Positions 1 to 6,831 of a DNA stretch of 10,000 nt are shown piece by piece. The notes beneath the pieces are model-generated. The model was given only the letters and a program-made list of their open reading frames with translations. It had not been told where the DNA came from and did not search any database. The stretch comes from Actinidia chinensis. Its lineage: Eukaryota > Streptophyta > Magnoliopsida > Ericales > Actinidiaceae. Within the stretch, counting starts at the first letter, position 1; every line of letters starts with the position of its first letter. Both the position numbers and the translations under genes were made by a program. Location: contig CM018900.1 in the NCBI GenBank assembly GCA_009663005.1, positions 10,327,645-10,337,644 of the forward strand, written 5' to 3'.

Positions 1-131
1 ACAAAATCTGACCTTAGGTTATCCACAACCTTCTCCAACCTTTCAACAGCCTTTTTAGTCACTCCAAACTCTTCCTTAAATTGAGAATATTGTGCCACAA
101 TCTCATGATTCTCATTGTTGGACACTACCAT
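1..131 (-). CDS. Start of a gag-like frame of an LTR retrotransposon (partial)
   Basis: An ATG at 131 (minus strand) opens a frame that stays open for 43 codons to the left edge. It follows a primer-binding site and an LTR in the expected order (LTR, PBS, leader, gag). The visible residues begin MVVSNNENHEIV and continue as a charged, probably alpha-helical stretch rich in Lys, Glu and Leu (KKAVERLEKVV), as is common at plant gag N-termini. The 63-base leader between PBS and ATG is strongly T-rich on the minus strand. The capsid, zinc-knuckle, protease and reverse transcriptase regions lie outside the window, so Ty1/Copia and Ty3/Gypsy cannot be told apart here. Gag identity is inferred from position and not from a recognised domain. 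Confidence 0.6.
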   Translation of the reverse strand, partial: MVVSNNENHEIVAQYSQFKEEFGVTKKAVERLEKVVDNLRSDF

Positions 132-194
132 GGTTTTGAGTAAAAAACTAGCACAAATAAAAGCGAAAAAAGAAAAAAAAAAACTAAGGAGTTT

Positions 195-206
195 GCTTTG
201 ATACCA
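195..206 (-). other. Retrotransposon primer-binding site (initiator tRNA-Met type)
   Basis: On the minus strand these bases read TGGTATCAAAGC. This matches the 12-base complement of the plant initiator tRNA-Met 3' end (TGGTATCAGAGC) at 11 of 12 positions. It starts three bases after the end of the LTR, the position where reverse transcription is primed. Confidence 0.85.
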
Positions 207-209
207 AAC

Positions 210-626
210 TGATGCAGGACAGCCTAGTATGTATGTATTTCTAGGGCTATACTGCAAAGGAAGTGATGGGAAATAGGGTTAGGGTTTGAATTGAGTTAAA
301 GATGCAGCAAATAGGCAAATAAAAGAAGAAAGAAAAACCCTACTCCACGAGGGCTGCTTGAGATCCACACTCAAGTCAAAAGAAGAGTTCCACACTCATT
401 CTCAATCTCAAACCAAGAAAAACTTTTATTACAACTCTGAATTCGTAATACATCATATGGCCTTTTATATACATGCTAGAAAACCCTAAAGACATAAATG
501 AACTTGCCAAAGTTGTCTCATCTGATATGGAAACCGTAATAGACACGAAATCCCACAAAACCTAAAAGGAAACTAGAAAAGATAGAAAAAATAAAAAAGT
601 TTCAATCATAAAGTATTCCTGCATCA
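210..626 (-). mobile_element. 5' LTR of an LTR retrotransposon (417 bp, minus orientation)
   Basis: The repeat begins TGATGCAGGA at 210 and ends TCCTGCATCA at 617-626, a perfect 10-bp terminal inverted repeat with the canonical TG...CA ends. A PBS follows directly on the left side, which makes this the 5' LTR of an element transcribed leftward whose body lies outside the window. Inside the LTR, the minus strand has a TATA-like box at 471-461 and an AATAAA at 430-425, fitting a U3-R-U5 layout. The five bases outside the LTR on the right (627-631, gaagt) are the expected place for one copy of a 5-bp target-site duplication; the other copy cannot be seen. LTR age cannot be estimated because the 3' LTR is outside the window. 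Confidence 0.88.
461..471 (-). promoter_or_regulatory. TATA box of the retrotransposon LTR
   Basis: The minus strand reads TATATAAAAGG here, a good plant TATA box, placed mid-LTR where the U3/R boundary is expected. Transcription would start roughly 30 bases further left (about 430-435) and run into the PBS and gag frame. Confidence 0.6.
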
Positions 627-1599
627 GAAGTAGAATTGGCAAATACTACAAGGAACTAATTTAATGGGAATGATGTGCTATCCTTTTTTTCCCTATATTA
701 GGTAAGAATGGAGGCAAAGATGGCAACCGGGGGCTGGGGGTGGACTTACACAGGAAACCTACATTTTATTCAAATATTTGGTAACACGGGCCATACTCGC
801 TCAAGAGATAAAAGAGAGGAAGTTTTAAGTAGGAAACTTCAGTGAGCTATATGCCACAGTCTAAGATTGTGGACTGATCAAAAAAAATAATGCCCTCACA
901 CTTGTGATTCAACTGACACTGGCACAATCCAAAAGTTTTCATGATATGACATAATTGACTTCGAACAAAGATGACTCTTTTTCTGCCCTGCTGGTAGCTT
1001 AATTCCAAACCCTATATGTTGAATACATAGATAAGAGGACTAGAATGGAAATGGAACAGCTATCTTGTGAAGAAGAACATGCTTCCTCTAAAATTAAAGG
1101 CGAACAAAAAACCACCACAAACTGAAATAAAATCAGCCCCCTCTAATGCAGAAAGACTAAGCGTGTATTCTTACTAACACAAAATACTCTAAAGGAGGAG
1201 TTCACATCTTGTCAAGATGAGTCTGCCAGTTTTTGTGGTTTCTCTAGCAGTGCTTCATCCTTCAACAACTTTGGATGCGCATAAATGCAAAGCAAAGGCT
1301 GGAGTTTGCCCTCCGCAACTTCAGGAAGTAATTATTTTGGAATTTCACCTTTGTGATTCATACATTTTGCATTTTTAAAGTGCCTCTCCATTTTTTTATG
1401 AAAATCATATTTCCTTCAATTTCAAAGAGAAAGTAATTGTTGCACATCTAGAACATACTTCTCGTGACATGGACCGAGGTAAGATACCAGTCAAATGGCA
1501 TATATTGATTTTGAAATTTAACACAACTGAGAATATAGAAAGTATAGTCAAAAGTAACACGCATTGTAGAGGGTGAAGGAATAAAGCAACGGATCTCAC
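627..1599. other. Interval between the retrotransposon and the last recognised pseudouridine synthase exon
   Basis: This stretch starts with the donor-site intron sequence after exon 4 (donor at 1599-1598, minus strand) and ends at the LTR. I found no codons here for the conserved middle and C-terminal blocks of the enzyme, such as the segment that follows SQR in plant relatives or the C-terminal His-Gln-Ile-Arg block. It holds one short protein-like frame at 1212-1331 (listed separately) and a minus-strand AATAAA at 770-765. It is either intron 4 of a gene continuing leftward, or the 3' flank of a truncated gene. Confidence 0.5.
1212..1331 (-). other. Unidentified protein-like open segment ending in a stop
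   Basis: The minus strand is open from 1331 (just after an in-frame TAA at 1334-1332) to a TGA at 1214-1212, giving 39 residues. The residues look protein-like, with LLPEVAEGKLQPLLC followed by a charged helix-like stretch (HPKLLKDEALLEK). No ATG is present, so it could only be an internal or terminal exon, or a relic. The nearest acceptor-like AG (at the GAAG before TTGCGG) gives the wrong phase for joining to exon 4, whose end leaves two bases needing one more. A minus-strand AATAAA lies about 440 bases downstream. I do not recognise the family. Confidence 0.3.
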
Positions 1600-1748
1600 C
1601 TTTGTGAAGGTAAAATGCTGAAAACTCTGACATTATTTGGAAGATAAGCATTGACATAATTTGCAAGGGCAATGCCATTAGGGTCTTCCTGCCATGCAAT
1701 TTCAGGAATTTCCATTTTTAAGGATATCATGGTCGCCAAAGAATGAAC
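1600..1748 (-). CDS. Pseudouridine synthase exon 4 (last recognised exon)
   Basis: The acceptor TGTCTCAG precedes 1748 and reading starts in phase 0 with VHSLATMISL, joining DKG of exon 3 to give the family motif DKGVHS. The exon ends ILPSQ plus two bases, AG, followed by the donor GTGAGA. The missing third base should complete an Arg in the next exon, which I could not find in the window. Confidence 0.9.
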
Positions 1749-3536
1749 CTGAGACATAAATGACCAAGATATAGTAACGTTATTAAGATTACTATGATTT
1801 GAGGTGTTAACAACAAAATGATTGTTAATACAAGGGCAATCAACATAAACAAAACAAATGATTTTTAAGAAACTCACTCCTTTATCGGTTCGGCTACTTC
1901 TGGCCCACCCAATTTTGTGTAAATTCCCAAAATTACTATCTCGAATCCCACCAGCTTTAAAAATGGCATTTTCCAGTTCTCCTTCAATGGCTACATTAAC
2001 AAAATGTAATGCCTCAGCAAAATCCCATTCATGCTGGTTAGGCTGGTGAAATATGTAGTGTGGTCAAAGTTTTTATCATATTCAAAAGGGGAAGGGATTT
2101 TGAGTAATAACCAGTTAACCACACATAAACCATTGAAAACGGATTTTAAACAAGAACTTGCTTTTAATTCCAAGCCAAATATGATAATCCGAATTAAATT
2201 GTTGGGACCATTTTTTTTACTAAAGATCCAGAATACGGGTCCAAATATTAAATAAGGAACAGACATAACCTTAAACCAGTTTCGAATAAGAAATGCCAGC
2301 TCATTCAATATCCGTTTGCTACTCACCATTTCAAAATATGTAAGAATTGAATACCACACAACACCGAGATAGTGAATTCTAAATATTGCAAAGTCCGGCA
2401 GTCAGTGAAATGCATTTAGTACGCAAAGGACAGCTGCTTTCTGCGAGACCACATGCCAGTCCAACCTAGTATAAACCAAATCTTTACACAAAATTTACAT
2501 ACCAATTCAGCGTGTATAAACTAAATGTCTATATAAAACTAACAATTGTTGAAGCAAAGGAAAACAATGATGTCATGGGAACATAATCAGCTTGATTGTG
2601 AAATTTTGGAACGGGAAGTAAAGAAAACAACCCACTTGATTTATTTTGTTTGTTGTAGTATGTTTAACTCCACTTCTACTCGAAGGTACGCCTTCTAAAG
2701 TCATGTGCTTCTGTTCTTTTTACATACATACAAGTATATATATATTCTATTATTAAACGGCAACACCAAACTTTGATGCATACTCAATTTTGAGGCCTGC
2801 TCACACTTTTTCATACCAAAAATCATGTGACTGCTTCACGGTTACAATAACTATACATATTGCACACATTGTGTGCATTCCCCATTAGTATATATATACA
2901 AACATGCACATATACAACAATAGCCTAGCCTCCCAATAAGACCTCTGTTGAGTTAGAAAACCTAAAGACCCGGTTCAAACTAGACAAACTATACCAAATA
3001 GGCGCAGGACAGTGAGGGTTCGTCAATTTCCTCAGCAATCAAACCAAATAATAGTTAATTCTTCCGTTCTCGGGATTCAGGACTACATTTTAATTAAACA
3101 AATGAAGGCCAAGTAGAAAATATGATAATAATGTCTTACTGGACAGTGAGTGCTCATCCTTTTGCAATTGCAGACCTGCAAATTACAAACAAATTCGAAT
3201 TCAAGTACACAATTTCTCGACACTCGCACTATATACAATCATACAAATTCACACATAATGTGCAGTGGACTGACCTCTGTAATCGGTACCGACGTATCCG
3301 ACACGCATTACGACCTTCTTTTTGCGGAAAGACTCCCACTTCTCGCCGGTGCGGTGGACCGAGAGGTCCGACGGCGGAGGAGGAGGGGATTGGGTGGCGG
3401 TGGACGAAGGAGAAGGTAATGAAGAGGAATCGGAGAAGCAGAGTAGCCTCAATGTTCTAGGGTTTGAGAATCGGAGGCTCGAAGCTGGGCATGCGGACCA
3501 GTTAGAGAGCGGAAATCGGAGATACACGGCGGCCAT
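1600..3536 (-). CDS. TruA/PUS1-type tRNA pseudouridine synthase, first four exons (C-terminal part not seen)
   Basis: Enzymes of this family convert specific uridines in tRNA to pseudouridine using one catalytic Asp. Four exons join in phase: 3536-3275, 3175-3140, 1990-1878 and 1748-1600, giving 186 codons plus two bases. Residues 1-60 are rich in Ser, Pro and Arg with few acidic residues, like a plastid or mitochondrial transit peptide. The TruA domain opens with VMRVGYVGTDYRG (about 76-88), continues with LQLQKDEHSLST and GWARSSRTDKG, and the catalytic Asp is residue 135 in RTDKG. Exon 4 encodes VHSLATMISLKMEIPE to ILPSQ. The start is the first ATG after an in-frame TAA at 3602-3600. All three introns have GT donors and AG acceptors. 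Family members are usually over 400 residues, so more than half is missing. No frame break was seen in the four exons. The compartment is inferred only from composition. Confidence 0.9.
1878..1990 (-). CDS. Pseudouridine synthase exon 3 (catalytic Asp)
   Basis: The acceptor AATGTAG precedes 1990 and the donor GGA|GTGAGT follows 1878. It completes Thr100 and encodes 37 residues, starting IEGELENAIFKAGG and ending SSRTDKG. The catalytic Asp of the family is in RTDKG (residue 135). Confidence 0.9.
1991..3139 (-). other. Intron 2 of the pseudouridine synthase gene (1149 bp)
   Basis: Bounded by the donor GTAAGA at 3139 and the acceptor TAG at 1991. It is AT-rich and holds open frames on both strands at about 2000-2360, which I read as chance frames because the minus one ends exactly at the acceptor TAG and neither resembles a known protein. 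It also contains a short perfect palindrome at 2861-2877 and TA-rich runs near 2735 and 2892. No transposon ends were recognised in it. Confidence 0.75.
2861..2877. repeat. Short perfect palindrome in intron 2
   Basis: The sequence TGCACACATTGTGTGCA has perfect 8-base arms around a single central T. It is intronic, with no evident function. Confidence 0.6.
3140..3175 (-). CDS. Pseudouridine synthase exon 2 (36-base micro-exon)
   Basis: The acceptor TTTGCAG lies just before 3175 and the donor A|GTAAGA follows 3140. The exon completes Gly88, encodes LQLQKDEHSLS and supplies the first base of Thr100. It is too short to appear as an open frame; it is recognised because it continues the YRG-LQ motif of exon 1 exactly in phase. 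Confidence 0.88.
3275..3536 (-). CDS. Pseudouridine synthase exon 1 (transit-like N-terminus and start of TruA domain)
   Basis: Encodes residues 1-87 plus the first base of Gly88. The donor is G|GTCAGT at 3274. A proline run (PPPPP) near residue 51 separates the targeting-like region from the conserved core. The GC content is clearly higher than in the surrounding introns. Confidence 0.9.
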
Positions 3537-3651
3537 GCGGATGCGAGTGGAGGCGCAGCCGATAAAAGTGTGTAGTGTGAACCCCTTATCGGTGCAGAGT
3601 TACAAAAAAAAAAAACAGGTTCGCCCCAGGCCCCTAGCGGTTAGTCTTGGA
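3537..3651 (-). promoter_or_regulatory. Upstream region of the pseudouridine synthase gene
   Basis: This is the interval between the start codon and the GC-rich element on the right. No TATA box is seen. A 12-base A run lies at 3604-3615 (T run on the gene strand). A TATA-less promoter is common for plant housekeeping and organelle-targeted genes, but the transcription start cannot be placed. Confidence 0.35.
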
Positions 3652-3892
3652 TAGGGGTTGTATTTGGGGCCGCCCGGTCCGACCCGAATCTATCGGTTCC
3701 ATATCTCCAGGCACAAGACTGACCCAAACCCCGAGGTGGACGGCTTTTGGTCTCAGGGCCTATGAGCGAGTGGACTTTTGGGTGTAAATCGGTCTTTCTT
3801 TTCTTGAACGATGGGCACTGTTGCTTTTTATATTTTAGGTGAACGGTTTTGGGCGGGCTGCACAATTTGACGGGCTTTGGGCTCAACCCCTA
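3652..3892. mobile_element. Possible degenerate GC-rich DNA-transposon remnant (hAT-like)
   Basis: The ends TAGGGGTTG (3652-3660) and CAACCCCTA (3884-3892) are perfect 9-bp inverted repeats around 241 bp of GC-rich sequence full of GGGC/GCCC motifs. Similar TAGGGGTG-type ends followed by CCGACCCGAA-like runs are known from plant hAT-related nonautonomous elements. The flanking 8 bases (gtcttgga and gccagcca) do not match, so there is no clear target duplication. The GC-rich tract continues past the right end to about 3960. Assignment is tentative. Confidence 0.35.
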
Positions 3893-4310
3893 GCCAGCCA
3901 GCCCATAGTATTTCGGTGGGCTCGGGCCGGGCTAGCCTGGTCTAGCCTCGAGCGCGTTTTGGACAAGTCGCGAGAAATGGTCTTTTTTTTACAATCTTAG
4001 TTGCCAAGTGTTGAAAATTTATGAATTAAAGCCTAAAGGACAGATTTAATCTTAAGCTTTAGTGTGGATGTTTGCAATCCAAAAGTGCTGCAATTAACAA
4101 CCATTAAATAACAATTAGAAGCTTTTATTTTCAGCAATTAGGAATTGTTATAACAGTAGTTTTGGAATCATAAAACACTTATGATGGAGTGTTTATGGCT
4201 GAATGTTACATAGCTAAAAGGTCACGTATTTTCCTTATAAAAAATTAATTTGTTAAGGAGATTGAAATACCAACAAAAATAGAAAGAAAATCATAAATAT
4301 TATGAGTTTC

Positions 4311-4328
4311 GTGTGTGTGAGAGAGAGA
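4311..4328. repeat. Short GT/GA compound microsatellite
   Basis: Four GT units run straight into five GA units. It is short and of no visible functional consequence. Confidence 0.6.
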
Positions 4329-4546
4329 CGCAGTAAAATTTGTCAAGGCTGCTTCGGTGGTATTTTCAAAGTTAGTAGTTCTAGCCATTTTATCCTTAGA
4401 GGAAAACGTGGATAACAACCTACAACACTCTCTATAGACGGCGAATCTTTTTTTGAAGAAACTGCGTTTATAGACTCGACTCTGTTTGTATTTCTTTCAT
4501 TTCAATTTCTGCATTTTGTTTAAGTCATTTTAAGTTTTTGTAACTG

Positions 4547-4581
4547 TTCAACCAGTTGAATAATTTTTTCAACTGGTTGAA
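4547..4581. repeat. Perfect 14-bp inverted repeat with 7-base loop
   Basis: The arms TTCAACCAGTTGAA (4547-4560) and TTCAACTGGTTGAA (4568-4581) are exact reverse complements separated by TAATTTT. Each arm is itself nearly palindromic (TTCAAC...GTTGAA). There is no adjacent coding region on either side for it to act as a terminator of. Confidence 0.75.
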
Positions 4582-5183
4582 AATTATATTTCTAGATTAC
4601 TGAGTTTACATATTTGAATAAAATTATTATTTGTAATTTTATTTATTGTTGGATCAGTTTTTTACCAACACCAAGTTCATATGCTACTCAATAACATAAC
4701 CGATTCTGATTATATAATTAGACCTCCAATGGGTCAAAAAAATGAGGACAACATGGTGTTAATGGGCATAACCCCTCCCTCAAACGTACTATGTCCATAA
4801 TTACTAATAATTATGAACTCACTAATAATTATTGCATTTTTTAAATTGACCTATGCATTCAAATTGTGAGTTTTTGCATATTTTCTATAAAAAAATATTA
4901 ATAATTGATAAGACCACATGTTACTAGTACTAGTAGTGTTGGAAAGAGTTTTTACCCAATACAATAATGTCCTATTTCATAAATCATAAGTGGGAAGAGG
5001 GAAATAAATATGGTCCATTATGGCCCATTTGACATTTGTATTGTGTTTGGTTACATCTAATAACTATTCTTTAGTTCACTTCCACCCCTTCCAACATAAC
5101 TAGTACACTTGTGAGGCTGGCTAGAATGATTAACTGAAAACAAATTTGTTTGGACATTATCTTAACTTACATATAAAACAATG

Positions 5184-5337
5184 GAATCTACCGCAATAAA
5201 TCTTACTTAAAGCAGCTACTAATTATAATGGGTGAACATACTTCATTTAAGGTGTGTTTGAATTTTGAATTTGGTGAGAAAAAAGTAAAAAAGTTAGACG
5301 ATACAATTGTTCGGAAATTACTTATTGCGGTGGATTC
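5184..5337. repeat. 16-bp inverted repeat enclosing a MITE half-copy
   Basis: The left arm GAATCTACCGCAATAA (5184-5199) pairs with TTATTGCGGTGGATTC (5322-5337) with one mismatch. Between the arms lies a partial copy of the Tourist-like element that follows on the right (starting 5251). Confidence 0.6.
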
Positions 5338-5430
5338 AAATAATTATAATGGGCGAACATACTTTGCTAAGGCTGTGTTTGGATTCCAGATTGGGTGAGA
5401 AAAAAATAAATATAAATGAAAAAGTTAGAT
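5220..5430. repeat. Diverged tandem duplication (period about 121 bp)
   Basis: TAATTATAATGGG at 5220 recurs at 5341. After it, both copies continue with GAACATACTT, a TAA, the GG-TGTGTTTG end of a Tourist-like element, GGTGAGAAAAAA and finally AAAAAGTTAGA. The copies differ by several substitutions and small indels, so the duplication is not recent. Confidence 0.65.
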
Positions 5431-5505
5431 GAAATTATTTATTTTGCATTTCTATTTCTATTTTATTTTATTTTTTCTCACCAAATCCTTGATCCAAATA
5501 CAACC
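5371..5505. mobile_element. Tourist-like MITE (PIF/Harbinger type), 135 bp
   Basis: The left end GGCTGTGTTTGGAT and the reverse complement of the right end GGTTGTATTTGGAT align over about 30 bases with 23 matches, then share an A-rich run after GGTGAGA. The element is flanked by TAA on both sides (5368-5370 and 5506-5508), the 3-bp target duplication expected of Tourist-like MITEs. There is no coding capacity, so mobilisation would need a transposase encoded elsewhere. Confidence 0.8.
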
Positions 5506-5510
5506 TAAGA

Positions 5511-5552
5511 GAAAATAAAAAAGCTTTTTATTTTGAAAATAAAAAAGCTTTT
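5511..5552. repeat. Two exact 18-bp repeats, 24-bp spacing
   Basis: GAAAATAAAAAAGCTTTT occurs at 5511-5528 and again at 5535-5552. The AAAAAGCTTTTT core is also palindromic, so the segment can fold. Confidence 0.75.
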
Positions 5553-5670
5553 ATCCCCAATAATTTTTCTCCTGATAAAAGTACAAAAGAACATGTATAT
5601 TTTGATTGGTAGAAAATCAAAATCCAAAGGCCTATACCATGACTATAATTCATCAATTAAAGACTTGGCC

Positions 5671-5708
5671 TTTGTGTTAGAATAGCCTTTTTGTGTTAGA
5701 ATAGCCTT
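5671..5708. repeat. Exact tandem duplication, 19-bp unit
   Basis: TTTGTGTTAGAATAGCCTT occurs twice head to tail (5671-5689 and 5690-5708) with no mismatch, consistent with a recent slippage-type duplication. Confidence 0.8.
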
Positions 5709-6282
5709 TTGTGAGGACAATTAAAATGGATTAGGTGTTGACAAGAATACTCTAACAGTAGTATTAGAAAAATCAAATGCACTTTTTTTCATAGCGTATT
5801 AATTACAAATTTATAAGGACACTTTTGTCAAAGGACTAGGTGGCCTACAAGGAAATTTCCATTGGATCTATAGAATAATACTACCAATAATCATCCATTA
5901 AAGTCAAGTATGCTTTTAGTTATAAGACTTGAGAGTTACAAGTCAAATAGTAAGAAGGCTAGATTTGTCTCCCATCATTAATTAGGCAGAGACACGTTTT
6001 TTAGTGTGAGCAACTACTAGATTAAGTGGACCATTTAGTGGTTCAAGGTGTTTGTTAATTTGATAAAAGTGAAAAGTTGAAAATTAAATACTAAAAAATG
6101 AATGTTGAATATTTTAAATTGAAAAGCCGGTTGATAAAAATTTAAGCGTGAATTAAATCGAGTTGTTTGAATGAACAAATTAAAAGCGAGAGTTTAAAGT
6201 ATAATGTTTTTAATGTCTCATCAATTTCTAAATGAATGGTTGTGGAATGATACATTTACTTTCTATTTCTTTCACAAATTCC

Positions 6283-6316
6283 AAACACATGCTTACGGCA
6301 AACACACGCTTACGGC
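6283..6316. repeat. Near-exact tandem duplication, 17-bp unit
   Basis: AAACACATGCTTACGGC (6283-6299) is followed directly by a copy with a single T to C change (6300-6316). Confidence 0.75.
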
Positions 6317-6676
6317 TACGAAAATGAAAAGAAAATAAATAATTTTTGAGTAATAATATATAAAAAGAACATTTATACAGAATCTTTCTACAAAATGAGA
6401 CGTGACAGAATGTGAGATTTTCAATTTCCAACAAAACACTTATCAAGATGATTTTTATTTACTAAAATATTATTACCACAACATACTGTAATGGATCAAT
6501 GAAATCCATTTGATTTCTTGACCACTCATAGAAAATGAATATATAACAAGCATTTTATTTAGATATTTCCTTTTTCTTCGAGAAGATCAAAACCAACGGT
6601 AGGGATCGTTGTCGCTTTGAAGGAGTCCTCTCATAGAAGATTTTTGGAAGATTGAATTATATTAATTATAGCTAAT

Positions 6677-6831
6677 GATTTTACACTCTTTTTTTAATTA
6701 CAATTAATTTTTTGTCTTTGAATTTACGTAAATATTTTTATATATAATAAAAATATTTAAATAAAAAGAATATTTAAATAAATTTATTCTAATAAAAAAA
6801 TGTAATTAAAAAGAAAAGTGCTGTAAAAATC
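6677..6831. mobile_element. MITE-like AT-rich inverted-repeat element (155 bp)
   Basis: The left end begins GATTTTACACTCTTTTT and runs to AATTACA. The reverse complement of the right end begins GATTTTTACAGCACTTTT and also runs to AATTACAT. In the centre, AAATATTTTTAT (6730-6741) and ATAAAAATATTT (6747-6758) form a perfect 12-bp hairpin. The whole unit can fold into a stem. No target duplication is clear, so the family is not assigned. Confidence 0.5.

Larger units (their letters stand above)
3893..5183. other. Intergenic DNA, no gene seen
   Basis: After the GC-rich tail (to about 3960) the sequence is AT-rich and has stops in all frames. Contents noted: a short GT/GA microsatellite at 4311-4328, a perfect hairpin at 4547-4581, and a repeated ACTAATAATTAT motif near 4803 and 4821. 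Nothing else was recognised. Confidence 0.6.
5506..6676. other. Intergenic DNA, no gene seen
   Basis: AT-rich, with stops in all frames. It holds three small tandem duplications (5511-5552, 5671-5708, 6283-6316), listed separately. A short GC-richer patch near 6580-6650 was examined for coding potential and left unassigned. Confidence 0.6.

Noticed and set aside
1405..1600. Continuation of the pseudouridine synthase after a strong-looking acceptor (TATTCTCAG)
   Set aside because: In the required phase it gives CVKFQNQYMPF and stops after 25 codons, with no similarity to the family's next block.
2031..2255. 74-codon plus-strand open frame
   Set aside because: It overlaps the intron and an opposite open frame. 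No domain, no promoter, composition of AT-rich noncoding DNA.
1991..2359. 122-codon minus-strand open frame
   Set aside because: It lies in intron 2 and its stop is the acceptor TAG of exon 3. The protein resembles nothing known and the flanking exons join correctly without it.
3122..3654. Three plus-strand open frames, two of them rich in Arg and Gly
   Set aside because: They are the antisense of the GC-rich exon 1 and promoter of the pseudouridine synthase gene, which is supported by conserved motifs.
3617..3700. tRNA-like or SINE-like sequence (GGTTCGCCCC resembling a B box)
   Set aside because: No matching A box at the proper distance and no cloverleaf could be formed.
3641..3886. 81-codon minus-strand open frame
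   Set aside because: It is read from the GC-rich repeat remnant; low-complexity Pro/Lys/Arg composition and no recognised domain.
6228..6446. 72-codon minus-strand open frame
   Set aside because: Phe/Ser/Lys-rich translation of AT-rich DNA across a tandem duplication; no family resemblance.
6585..6657. GC-richer patch reading KPTVGIVVALKESS on the plus strand
   Set aside because: Only about 25 codons, no start, no clear splice sites and no recognised family. Too short to support a relic.
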